In this document: in pieces, positions 8,249 to 15,820 of the stretch | How the letters are laid out: every line of letters starts with the position of its first letter | Numbering within the stretch: the first letter of the stretch is position 1 | Assembly: GCF_029338255.1 (NCBI RefSeq) | Contig: NZ_CP119787.1 | Span: 2,232,001-2,296,000 of the forward strand | DNA length: 64,000 nucleotides | Reading direction: 5' to 3' | DNA from: Haloarcula halobia | GTDB lineage: Archaea > Halobacteriota > Halobacteria > Halobacteriales > Haloarculaceae | The notes under the pieces: model-generated | Told to the model about the DNA's origin: nothing | Seen by the model: the letters and a program-made list of their open reading frames with translations, nothing else | Database searches by the model: none | Position numbers and translations under genes: made by a program

Positions 8249-9301
8249 CTACGACTGACCGCGCTCGTGGCGAATCGCCGAAAGCAGCCCGTTGAGGTAG
8301 CCGACGGCGTGGGCGCGCCCGCGATGGTCCCAGTCGGTGTCGTCGTCGACGTGGGGCGTGTGGTCGGGGATGACCATGCCCGAGAAACCGACCTCCTCGA
8401 GCAGCGAGAGGATCTCGTAGGCGTCGTAGTTGCCCTGGTCGATGAACGTCTCGGTGAACTTCGGGACGGTGCCGTCGACGTCGCGGAAGTGGACGTAGAA
8501 CAGCTCGTCGCGCTCGCCGAAGTACCGGATGACCGCCGCTAAGTCCTCGCCCATCTCGGACCAGCAGCCGAGACAGAACTCGAGGCCGTGGTTCTCGCTG
8601 GGGACGAGGTCCATCGCCCGCTTGAAGTTCTCGAAGTTGCGGAACAGTTGCGGGATGCCGCCCAGCGACTCGACGGGCGGGTCGTTGGGGTGCAGACACA
8701 CCTTCACGCCGGCCGCCTCGGCGACCGGGAGGAGTTCCGAGAGGAAGTACTCGTAGTTCTCCCAGAGTTCGTCTTCTGTGTACGCCCGGTCGTGGGTGAG
8801 TTCGTCGTCGACGGCCTCGAGGTCGAAGCCCGAGGCGCTGGCACCGCCACGGACCTCGACGTCGACGTTCCGCCAGACGCCGCTTGGCATCCAGTGGTAG
8901 CCGAACATCGGGATGCCGGCCCGACCCATGTTGCGAATCGTCGTCTTGACGTGGTCCATCTGTTCTTCCTTGCCCTCCTTGCCGAGCATGATCTTGTCGT
9001 AGAAGGAGATGGGGATGTTCTCGATGGCGTTCAGCCGGAGGCCGTGGGACTCGACGCGTTCGCGGAGTTCGAGGAGGTTCTCGTAGGACCACTCCTCGTC
9101 GCCCTCCAGGGGGATTCGCTCGTTGTCGGGCATGTGCGGGTAGTCGGGCGTGTACCGGTACATGTTCAGGAGGACGTCGTCGACGCCGAGTTGCTTGGCA
9201 AAGCGGAGTTTGTCCGCGGTCGGGTCCATGAACTGCCCGAGACCGACCCGGAGCGGGAGGTTCTCGAAGTCGGTCGCGAGGCTCTCTGACTGCTGGCTCA
9301 T
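8249..9301 (-). CDS. uxuA: Mannonate dehydratase family protein (UxuA-like)
   Basis: A 350-residue UxuA-family dehydratase, expected to convert D-mannonate or a similar aldonate to a 2-keto-3-deoxy acid using Mn2+ in the cytoplasm. Family marks: LGLGQFMDPTADKL-type start (here RVGLGQFMDPTADKL), the long insertion with SFYDKIMLGKEGKEEQ typical of UxuA, KVCLHPNDPPVESLGGIPQL, and the metal-site segments LEFCLGCWSEMG and VHFRDVDG. PDHTPHVDDDTDWDHRGR near the C-terminus matches the UxuA ending with its metal-proximal D-H. It lies downstream of the solute-binding-like gene with a 55-base gap but has a separate TATA box. It is a paralogue of the partial gene at 1-542. Confidence 0.9.
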   Translation of the reverse strand: MSQQSESLATDFENLPLRVGLGQFMDPTADKLRFAKQLGVDDVLLNMYRYTPDYPHMPDNERIPLEGDEEWSYENLLELRERVESHGLRLNAIENIPISFYDKIMLGKEGKEEQMDHVKTTIRNMGRAGIPMFGYHWMPSGVWRNVDVEVRGGASASGFDLEAVDDELTHDRAYTEDELWENYEYFLSELLPVAEAAGVKVCLHPNDPPVESLGGIPQLFRNFENFKRAMDLVPSENHGLEFCLGCWSEMGEDLAAVIRYFGERDELFYVHFRDVDGTVPKFTETFIDQGNYDAYEILSLLEEVGFSGMVIPDHTPHVDDDTDWDHRGRAHAVGYLNGLLSAIRHERGQS

Positions 9302-9321
9302 ACAGAGACAAGTCCGAACGC

Positions 9322-9331
9322 GAGTATAAGC
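9322..9331 (-). promoter_or_regulatory. TATA box for the UxuA gene
   Basis: Minus-strand GCTTATACTC, 21-30 bases before the start at 9301. Confidence 0.5.
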
Positions 9332-9356
9332 GTTTTCCAGGGGGTTGCAGGTTCGG

Positions 9357-10592
9357 CTACGCGAGCAACCGCTCGGCGCGCTCGCTCGCGTCGGCGATGG
9401 CCTCCTCGACGGGGACTGACCGCTCGACGACCGCCGCCTCGACCATCTCGTCGAGTATCTCGTTGAGGTCGACGTACTCGGGGATGCGCGGCAGTGTGTT
9501 GACCGGGCCCGTGTTGACCTCCTCGACCATCGAGTAAAAGGAGTTCTCCCGGAGGATCTCCGGGTCGCGCCAGGTCGAGAACCGCGTCCCGGAGGCGCCC
9601 TCCCTCGTCGTCACCAGGTCGTTCTCGGGGGACGCGGCGTGGCGGATGAAGTCGTACGCCAGGTCGGCGTGTTCGCTCCCGCTCGGGACCGTCAGGCCGT
9701 ACGTCACGGTCAGCGAGGTGTGCTCGCCGGCATCGCTGTCGGCCCGCGGGATGAGGCCGTAGTTCGTCCGCCCGAAGACGTCCGAGTCCGGGGCCTCGGC
9801 CATCGCGCCAAAGCCCGACCAGTTCCACATCATCGCGGCCTTCCCGTCGGCGTAGAACTGGCCAGTCTCGACGCTCTCCATCTCGAGGGACTCGGGTGGG
9901 ACCACCTCGTGTTCGTGGATCAGGTCGTGGTAGTACTGGAGCGCCGCCCGCCCCTCGGGGCTGTCGAAGGCGGGCAGCCCGTCGTCGTCGAGCAGGCGGC
10001 CGCCGCGGCTCCACAGCTGGATACAGAAGTCGTAGACGTCGTTGTGCCCGTCGGGTTTCGCCGCCACGACGGTCCCCCACATGTCCTCGTCGGGCCGGGT
10101 GAAGAACTCGGCCACCTCGAGGAACTCGTCCCAGGTGCGTGGCACCGAGAGCGGGCGTCCGTACTCGGCGCGGAAGGCGCGCTGTTCGACGACACTCTCG
10201 AAGCAGTCCTCGCGGTAGTGGAATATCTCCGGGCCGTCGTGGTACGGGACGCCGTAGGTCGTCCCCTCGTAGGCCATCAGCTCGCGGAGGCTCGCTGCCC
10301 ACCCGTCCGGCCAGTCTACCGGTGGGTCGCTCTCGAGGGAGCCGTCGATCGGTCGCAGGTAGCCTGCGTCGGCGAGCATCGGAAGCCAGTCGCTCAGACA
10401 GAGCAGGAGGTCGTACGTCCCGTCGGCGATGTCACCGGTGGCGACGAGTTCCTCGTGTATCTCCGGCAACGGGCGGTGCTCCCGTTCGAACGTCACGTCG
10501 GCGTCGACCGACGCGGTAAAGGAGTCCATCTGGCGCTGCAGCGCGTGCTCGAACCCCTCGAAGGGGCGCCCGACGAACCGTAGGGTTACCAT
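9357..10592 (-). CDS. Solute-binding-protein-like protein without signal peptide
   Basis: A 411-residue protein with the fold of ABC sugar-binding proteins (family 1): FEREHRPLPEIHEELVATGD, YDLLLCLSDWLPMLADAGYL, WPDGWAASLRELMAYEGTTY, YFHDLIHEHEV-like hinge (here YYHDLIHEHEVVPP) and FYADGKAAMMWNWSGFG. The start at MVTLRFVGRPFEG (10592) is fixed by a TATA box 24-32 bases upstream. There is no Tat or Sec signal and no lipobox Cys; the protein begins directly with the first strand of the mature domain. No permease or ATPase gene is adjacent. It may be a cytoplasmic ligand sensor, or secreted by an unknown route. The divergent CoA-transferase shares its promoter region. Confidence 0.85.
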   Translation of the reverse strand: MVTLRFVGRPFEGFEHALQRQMDSFTASVDADVTFEREHRPLPEIHEELVATGDIADGTYDLLLCLSDWLPMLADAGYLRPIDGSLESDPPVDWPDGWAASLRELMAYEGTTYGVPYHDGPEIFHYREDCFESVVEQRAFRAEYGRPLSVPRTWDEFLEVAEFFTRPDEDMWGTVVAAKPDGHNDVYDFCIQLWSRGGRLLDDDGLPAFDSPEGRAALQYYHDLIHEHEVVPPESLEMESVETGQFYADGKAAMMWNWSGFGAMAEAPDSDVFGRTNYGLIPRADSDAGEHTSLTVTYGLTVPSGSEHADLAYDFIRHAASPENDLVTTREGASGTRFSTWRDPEILRENSFYSMVEEVNTGPVNTLPRIPEYVDLNEILDEMVEAAVVERSVPVEEAIADASERAERLLA

Positions 10593-10615
10593 AGAGTTGC
10601 TGACACGAGAGGGCA

Positions 10616-10624
10616 CTTTAATTT
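10616..10624 (-). promoter_or_regulatory. TATA box for the solute-binding-like gene
   Basis: Minus-strand AAATTAAAG, 24-32 bases before the start at 10592. Confidence 0.5.
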
Positions 10625-10631
10625 CACTGTT

Positions 10632-10660
10632 GCACGACTGTCGACAGTAGCGCCTCGTGC
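10632..10660. promoter_or_regulatory. Palindromic site between divergent promoters (candidate operator)
   Basis: A perfect 10-base palindrome CTGTCGACAG (10638-10647) is nested inside the inverted pair GCACGA (10632-10637) and TCGTGC (10655-10660). It lies midway between the two TATA boxes of the divergent solute-binding-like and CoA-transferase genes, where a repressor could act on both. Function is inferred from symmetry and position. Confidence 0.4.
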
Positions 10661-10700
10661 TGCACGCAGGTCGGCAGCGTCACCCGAACGTGGCGAAGAA

Positions 10701-10709
10701 GATATACAC
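10701..10709 (+). promoter_or_regulatory. TATA box for the CoA-transferase gene
   Basis: GATATACAC, 23-31 bases before the ATG at 10732. Confidence 0.5.
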
Positions 10710-10731
10710 GCTGGCAGTGAGTACAACGCGT

Positions 10732-11922
10732 ATGGACCGCGCTCTCGAAGACGTCGTCGTCGCGGATTTCACCCAGATGATGCAGGGGCCGTGGGCGACA
10801 CAGAAGCTGGGGGACATGGGTGCCGACGTCGTGAAGATCGAGCGACTGGGGGGCGAGTGGGAGCGGACCCTCGAGGCGGGCGGCCGGTTGCTCGACGACG
10901 TGAGTCCCTTCTTCCTCGCGATGAATCGGAACAAGCGAAGCATCACGGTCGACCTGACGGCCGACGATGGCAGGGAGGTGGCCCTCGACGTCGTCCGGGA
11001 GGCCGACGTGCTGGTCGAGAACTTCCGGCCGGGCGTCATGGACCGGTTCGGCCTGGGCTACGAGGACGTCCGCGAGGTCAACGCGGACCTCGTCTACGTC
11101 TCTGCGACCGGGTTCGGCAGCGACGGCCCGTACGTCGGGCGCCCGGGCCAGGACCTCCTCCTCCAGTCGATGAGCGGCCTGGCGAACTACACCGGCCGGA
11201 AGGGCGAGCCGCCGACGCCGGCCGGCACCGCCGTCGTCGACGAACACGCGGCGATGCTCATCGCGTTCCACACGATGGTGGCCCTGTTCCACAGGGAACG
11301 CACCGGGGAGGGACAGCGCGTCGACGTGAACCTGCTGAACGCGGCGCTGGACTTCCAGTGTCAGGAGATCACCGCCGCGCTCAACATGGACGTCGACTTC
11401 GAGCGCAGCGAGGCGGGCATCGCCCAGGCCTGGCTCGGGGCGCCGTACGGCATCTACGAGACGGCCGACGACCACGTGGCCATCGCCATGGCCCCGATGG
11501 ACGCGCTCGCGGAGACGCTGGACCTCCCGGAACTGGCCGAGTACGAGACGCCCGAGGAGACGTTCGAGCACCGCGACGAGATAAAACGGACGCTGGAGGC
11601 CTACACGCGCGAGCGTCCGGCCGACGAGCTGCTCGAGACCCTGCTCGAGGCAGACGTCTGGGCCGCCGAGGTCAACGATTTCCAGGACGTCGCCGCGGAC
11701 CCGCAGGTCGAGCACAACGGGATGCTCGTCGAACTGGACCACCCCGAGGACGGGACGTTCACGACCACCGGCATCCCGGCGGCGATGTCCGAGACGCCGG
11801 GCGACGTCCGCTCACCCCCGCCTCGTCCCGGCGAACACACGGACGAGGTACTCGCCGAGCTCGGCTACGACGAGAGCGAGCGCGAGGAACTGGTCGCGGC
11901 CGGGGTCGTCGGACGTCCCTGA
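10732..11922 (+). CDS. Family III CoA-transferase (CaiB/BaiF type)
   Basis: Moves CoA between carboxylic acids; 396 residues, cytoplasmic. Family marks: LEDVVVADFTQMMQGPWATQ at the start, LGDMGADVVKIERLGG, the Asn-Arg-x-Lys segment AMNRNKRSITVDL, VENFRPGVMDRFGLGY, and GTAVVDEHAAM, whose D170 aligns with the catalytic Asp of formyl-CoA transferase. RTGEGQRVDVNL is the usual TG.GQ.VDV stretch. The start is supported by the TATA box at 10701-10709; the in-frame reading from 10657 is not conserved. It probably forms a unit with GH88 and the acyl-CoA ligase downstream, although GH88 has its own TATA box. Substrate unknown; a CoA-transferase inside a uronate island is unusual. Confidence 0.92.
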   Translation: MDRALEDVVVADFTQMMQGPWATQKLGDMGADVVKIERLGGEWERTLEAGGRLLDDVSPFFLAMNRNKRSITVDLTADDGREVALDVVREADVLVENFRPGVMDRFGLGYEDVREVNADLVYVSATGFGSDGPYVGRPGQDLLLQSMSGLANYTGRKGEPPTPAGTAVVDEHAAMLIAFHTMVALFHRERTGEGQRVDVNLLNAALDFQCQEITAALNMDVDFERSEAGIAQAWLGAPYGIYETADDHVAIAMAPMDALAETLDLPELAEYETPEETFEHRDEIKRTLEAYTRERPADELLETLLEADVWAAEVNDFQDVAADPQVEHNGMLVELDHPEDGTFTTTGIPAAMSETPGDVRSPPPRPGEHTDEVLAELGYDESEREELVAAGVVGRP

Positions 11923-11940
11923 ACTGCCGTCCGGGGCGGA

Positions 11941-11950
11941 GTTTAAATAC
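11941..11950 (+). promoter_or_regulatory. TATA box for the GH88 gene
   Basis: GTTTAAATAC, a near-ideal haloarchaeal box, 23-32 bases before the ATG at 11973. It should drive GH88 and the overlapping ligase. Confidence 0.6.
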
Positions 11951-11972
11951 CAGCACCGGCAGAGTTACGCGT

Positions 11973-13148
11973 ATGGATTCGGGGAACCACGAGTCACACA
12001 CGAGGGCACTGGCCGCACTGCTCGACCGTGTCGAGAGTACGCTCGAAGCCACGGGCCCGCGGTTCCCCTACGTGTTCGACCGGGAGGACGGAGCCTGGGA
12101 GACGACGGCCGACGGCAACTGGTGTGGCGGCCACTGGGTCGGCCTCCTCTGGCTGGCGAGCGCCCACGCCGAGGCCCCGGCGGACCGCGAGCGGTTCGAG
12201 CGGGCGGCCCGGACCCACACCGAGCGACTGCGTGCGGCGATGCCACGCGACTCGATGTTCTGCGGGATGAACTTCGCCTACGCCGGCTTCCGGGCGTACG
12301 ACCACAGCGGCGACCGGACGCTGTTCGGCGTCGGCCTGGAGGGCGCCGACGCGATGGCCGACGCGTTCCACGAAGGTGCGCGACAGGTGCCCCTCGGAAA
12401 GCTCGCCATCAAGGGACCCGAACAGTTCCGCGGCCCCGACACCGACCACGGGCCGCCGGGGGACCGCATCGGCGCGGTCGACAACCTCTACACCGCCGTC
12501 GCGCCGCTCTGGCGCGCCTACGAGGCGGTGGGCGACCCGCGGTTTCGCGACGTCGCCGTCTCCCACGCCGACCGGCACCTCGACTGGTACGTCCGCGAGG
12601 ACGGCCGGACCTGGCACCACGCGGTGTTCGACGCCGACGGGGAGCTCGAGCGCCAGTACAACGAACTGGCCCACAGCGACGACACCTGCTGGGCGCGCGG
12701 CCAGGGGTGGAGCATCGCCGGTCTCTCGGCGGCCTACGCGGCGACCGGGGCCGAACGCTACCTGGACGCTCTCGAGGCCAACGTCGAGTACTACCTCGAC
12801 CACGTCCCCGACGACCTGGTCCCTCACTGGGACTTCGAGGTCCCGGACCCCGAGGGCGAACCCCGGGACAGCAGCGCCGCCGCGCTGGCAGCGTACGGCC
12901 TGCTCGTCCACCTCGAGGATCGGACGACTGGCGATCAGGACCCCCGGGTCGCGAACCTCCGGGCGGTCGGGTCGGACGTCCTCGACTCGCTGATCGAGTC
13001 GTACCTCCGCACTGACCCGGACGACCCGGCCCGCGGTCGGGTCGAACACGGCTGTTTCAACCGGCCGGGCGGGTACGCCACCGACACGGAACTCGTCTGG
13101 TCGACGTACTACCTGGCCGAGACGCTCGCGAGCGTGCTCGAGGAATGA
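11973..13148 (+). CDS. GH88 unsaturated glucuronyl hydrolase
   Basis: Removes the 4,5-unsaturated uronic acid left at oligosaccharide ends by polysaccharide lyases, releasing a keto-uronate that opens spontaneously. The 391 residues form an (alpha/alpha)6 barrel. Evidence: WETTADGNWCGGHWVGLLWL, GAVDNLYTAVAPLW with D170 in the place of the catalytic Asp (D149 in Bacillus UGL), the GH88 hallmark CWARGQGWSIAGL (residues 239-251), and DSSAAALAAYGLL near the C-terminus. It has no signal peptide, as is usual for UGLs acting on imported oligosaccharides. The final codons overlap the ligase start (ATGA at 13145-13148), so the two are translationally coupled. No lyase gene is present in the window. 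Confidence 0.9.
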   Translation: MDSGNHESHTRALAALLDRVESTLEATGPRFPYVFDREDGAWETTADGNWCGGHWVGLLWLASAHAEAPADRERFERAARTHTERLRAAMPRDSMFCGMNFAYAGFRAYDHSGDRTLFGVGLEGADAMADAFHEGARQVPLGKLAIKGPEQFRGPDTDHGPPGDRIGAVDNLYTAVAPLWRAYEAVGDPRFRDVAVSHADRHLDWYVREDGRTWHHAVFDADGELERQYNELAHSDDTCWARGQGWSIAGLSAAYAATGAERYLDALEANVEYYLDHVPDDLVPHWDFEVPDPEGEPRDSSAAALAAYGLLVHLEDRTTGDQDPRVANLRAVGSDVLDSLIESYLRTDPDDPARGRVEHGCFNRPGGYATDTELVWSTYYLAETLASVLEE

Positions 13149-14803
13149 CCGGGAACTGGACCGGATACGCGATACCGGAGGCCCCCACCGACTACGAGGC
13201 GCTGCGCGATGGGTTCACGTGGCAGATTCCCGAGACGTACAACATCGCGGCCGTCGCCCTCGACGGCGACCCCGACGCCGTCGCACTCCGTCACGTCCCC
13301 GACCAGGGGAGCGCGGCCGCCGTCAGTGGGCCGACGCGGACCCTCACCTACGGCGACCTCGCGTCGGCGTCGGCCGCCGTCTCGCTCCGACTGGCCGCCG
13401 ACGGCGTGACCCCGGGCGATCGGATTGCGGTCTGTCTCCCGCAGTGTCCCGAACAGGTCGTGGTCCACCTCGCGGCCTATCGCCTCGGGGCCGTCGTCGT
13501 CCCGGTGTCGATGCTCCTGGGCGACGGGGCCTTCGACCACCAGCTGACGCACGCCGAGCCCTCGACCCTGTTCGTCGACGAGCGGCGCTGGGACCGCGCG
13601 GACCTGAACCGCATCCGGCGGCCCGAGACGACGGTGACAGTCAGGGTCGACGCGGACCGGTCGGCGCTGGGCGGCCTCTCGCGGTTCGCCAGCGACGCCC
13701 CCGGCGCCGCGGCCCCGCCGATGGCCGAGACGGCGCCCGAGGACCCCGCGCTCGTCCTCTATACCTCCGGCACGTCCAGCGACCCGAAGGGCGTCGTCCA
13801 GGGCCACCAGTACCTCCTCGGGTCGATGCCGGGGTATCACTGCTGGTACGACCTCTTCGACCCCGAGGCGGCCGCGGCGGCCCGGGTGTGGACGCCCTCG
13901 GAGTGGGCGTGGGCGGGAGCGCTGTTCGACGTCGTGTTCCCGACGCTCGCCGTCGGGGGCACCGTCGTCTCTTCCGTCCGTCGGCGGGGGTTCGACCCGG
14001 ACCGGGCGCTTGACGTAGTCGAGCACCAGCGCGTCTCACACGCCTTCCTCCCGCCGACCGCACTCCGGAAGCTCCGCGAGTCGACGACCCCGAGCACGGA
14101 CCGGGCCGCCTCCCTGTCGGTCGTGATGAGCGGCGGGGAACCGCTCCCCGACGCCGTCGCGACGTGGGCCGAGGAAACGCTCGGCGTACAGGTCAACGAC
14201 GCCTACGGACAGACGGAGGCCAACGCGCTCGCGGGCGAGGCCCAGAGTGTCTACCCGCGGGTCGGGGACGGGCTCGGGCGGCCCTATCCCGGCCACGAGG
14301 TCGCCGTGGTGGACGACGACGGCGACCCGGTCGCCGACGGCGAGGTGGGCGAGATCGCCGTCGCCCGCCCGGACCCGGTCGTGATGGTGGGGTACCTCGA
14401 CGACCCCGACGCGACACAGGCGGTCCTCGACGACCGATGGCTCGGGACAGGGGACCTCGGCCGCGTCGCCGCCGACGGCACCCTGGAACACCTGGGCAGG
14501 GCGGACGAGCTCGTCGTCTCGTCCGGGTACCGCATCAGCCCGCTCGAGGTCGAGTCCGTCCTGACGGACCACCCGTCGGTCGCGGCGGCGCTCGTCCGGG
14601 GCGAACCCGACCCCGAACGTGGCCAGCGCGTCGTCGCGTCCGTCGTCCTCACGGGCGAGGTGAGCGGGGACGAGGACCTGAAAGGCACGCTCAGGGACGC
14701 TGTCGCCGACCAGCTGGGCGCCCACAAGAGACCCCACGCGGTCGAGTTCGTCTCGGACCTCACCACGACGCGGACCGGCAAGACGGACCGGTCGGGAACC
14801 TGA
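13145..14803 (+). CDS. AMP-forming acyl-CoA synthetase
   Basis: Activates a carboxylic acid with ATP and CoA, forming acyl-CoA, AMP and PPi; 552 residues. The ANL-superfamily motifs are complete: P-loop YTSGTSSDPKG (206-216), the A5 motif NDAYGQTEANAL, A7 WLGTGDLG, A8 GRADELVVSSGYRISPLEVE, and A10 TRTGKTDR with the adenylation Lys. It resembles the acetyl/medium-chain acyl-CoA synthetase branch (WTPSEWAWAGALFDVVFP). Its ATG overlaps the GH88 stop codon, so co-translation with GH88 is almost certain. The natural acid is unknown; the linkage implies a sugar-derived or uronate-side-chain acid (inference). Confidence 0.92.
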   Translation: MTGNWTGYAIPEAPTDYEALRDGFTWQIPETYNIAAVALDGDPDAVALRHVPDQGSAAAVSGPTRTLTYGDLASASAAVSLRLAADGVTPGDRIAVCLPQCPEQVVVHLAAYRLGAVVVPVSMLLGDGAFDHQLTHAEPSTLFVDERRWDRADLNRIRRPETTVTVRVDADRSALGGLSRFASDAPGAAAPPMAETAPEDPALVLYTSGTSSDPKGVVQGHQYLLGSMPGYHCWYDLFDPEAAAAARVWTPSEWAWAGALFDVVFPTLAVGGTVVSSVRRRGFDPDRALDVVEHQRVSHAFLPPTALRKLRESTTPSTDRAASLSVVMSGGEPLPDAVATWAEETLGVQVNDAYGQTEANALAGEAQSVYPRVGDGLGRPYPGHEVAVVDDDGDPVADGEVGEIAVARPDPVVMVGYLDDPDATQAVLDDRWLGTGDLGRVAADGTLEHLGRADELVVSSGYRISPLEVESVLTDHPSVAAALVRGEPDPERGQRVVASVVLTGEVSGDEDLKGTLRDAVADQLGAHKRPHAVEFVSDLTTTRTGKTDRSGT

Positions 14804-14880
14804 GCGGCCGGTGGCCGCGCTGTCGGTCTGGGACACATCTTCGCGGTCGACAGCGTCGTCGGCCGCCCGCTCGCTGTCAC

Positions 14881-15250
14881 CGGGTCGGCGTCGTCTACGG
14901 ACTCGTCGCCAGTCTCCTGCTCGGCGTCGTCCTCCTCGGGGTCTTCCCGCGGTTCTCGGCTGGTGTGGCCTCGAGAGTCAGAGAAGAGTCCCTCCAGAGC
15001 GGCGGAGTCGGGCTGCTCACACTGATCGTCGTGCCCGTACGACTCGTGTTGCTGGCGATCACCATCGTCGGCATCCCGCAGACGAACCTCGGGGCCGTCG
15101 CGTTCGGTATCGCCGTCTGTATCGGGAGCGTCTACGGCCGGTACGCGGTCACCGCGTGGGCGCTGGCCCGGCTCGGTCTGTCCTTCGCTGGTCCCGTATG
15201 CGACGAGGAACGCAGACTTGGATACTCCCCGACCAGTCGTTCGGCCTACA
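14881..15250 (+). pseudogene. Fragment of a haloarchaeal multi-span membrane protein (bactofilin-type membrane domain)
   Basis: A stretch without a start codon translates to convincing membrane helices: VVYGLVASLLLGVVLLGVFP, then SLQSGGVGLLTLIVVPVRLV, LLAITIVGIPQTNLGAVAFG and IGSVYGRYAVTAWALARLG. This is the pattern of the C-terminal membrane region of haloarchaeal polymer-forming cytoskeletal (bactofilin-like) proteins. The N-terminal part and the usual last helix are missing, and reading continues into unrelated sequence (about 15200 on), so I call it a decayed remnant. The 5' junction is abrupt, 78 bases after the ligase stop. Confidence 0.6.
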
Positions 15251-15316
15251 CTATTTCAGCGGTGGGTGGTCCGTGCTCTCGCGGTCTGACCGGCCGTGAG
15301 CGAACAGGGAACCCCG

Positions 15317-15336
15317 GCGGACCGCATTCGGTCCGC
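15317..15336. terminator. Perfect hairpin between the gene remnant and the mini-gene
   Basis: GCGGACCG (15317-15324), loop catt, CGGTCCGC (15329-15336): an 8-base perfect stem 35 bases before the TATA box of the 30-residue gene. It may be a terminator or an operator. The remainder of the 602-base stretch 14804-15405, outside the remnant, shows nothing else. Confidence 0.35.
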
Positions 15337-15371
15337 ACGGACCGTCCGGCCTCCTCAGACGTGACACGAAT

Positions 15372-15380
15372 GTTTATACA
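15372..15380 (+). promoter_or_regulatory. TATA box for the 30-residue mini-gene
   Basis: GTTTATACA, 26-34 bases before the ATG at 15406. Confidence 0.45.
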
Positions 15381-15405
15381 CCTCTCGGACGGACGTATAT
15401 CTGTC

Positions 15406-15498
15406 ATGTCCCGAATGAAACTCATCGCAATCGTCGCAATCGTCGCAATCGTCGCCATCGCTGCCCGCCGTCGTGGCGGGGACGAAACCGAGGAGTGA
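15406..15498 (+). CDS. 30-residue single-span membrane mini-protein
   Basis: I do not recognise this protein. From the ATG at 15406 it reads MSRMKLIAIVAIVAIVAIAA followed by RRRGGDETEE. This is a basic N-tip, one hydrophobic helix of repeated Ile-Val-Ala units and an Arg-then-acidic C-tip, as expected for a small single-span membrane protein with cytoplasmic Arg residues. A second ATG at 15415 could be the true start. A TATA box is correctly spaced and the gene stands alone. The DNA under the helix repeats the unit cgcaatcgt three times (from about 15424), so slippage could vary helix length. Confidence is limited by size. Confidence 0.55.
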   Translation: MSRMKLIAIVAIVAIVAIAARRRGGDETEE

Positions 15499-15820
15499 GC
15501 GATCCAGGAGAGACAGCAAATCTGATCAGATCACGGTTCGATAGTCGAATATTTCCAATTCGATAAACACAGTTATCGCACTTGACGCGCATTCTCGATA
15601 CGTTCAGACATCAATAGACATATACTGGCGAATCCCGATTTGCAACCTCTCCCTACGGGAGCCGATATCCAAAACCTGGTACCGATACATCTATATTTGC
15701 CATATATCGTCTCATAGTTACGTATTCGAATTCTCGATGCTCGGGCAGGGAAGTACCGACCGGCTGCGTCGAGTGGGCAGACTCCGGACTGGTCGGTCCG
15801 GGGCCGCCCCCACTGACGAC
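15499..15820. other. AT-rich gene-free patch
   Basis: About 240 bases (15499-15740) are visibly AT-rich against the GC-rich background, with runs such as gaatatttccaattcgataa and catctatatttgccatatat. I find no reading frame of quality, no tRNA and no clear terminal repeats. The remaining part up to 15820 is the 3' flank of the halocyanin gene. It could be the scar of a lost element. Confidence 0.4.

Noticed and set aside
15200-15300. Second gene remnant after the membrane fragment (RRGTQTWILPDQSFGLHYFS)
   Set aside because: Reads like protein for about 25 residues in one frame but matches nothing I recognise and has no start or context.
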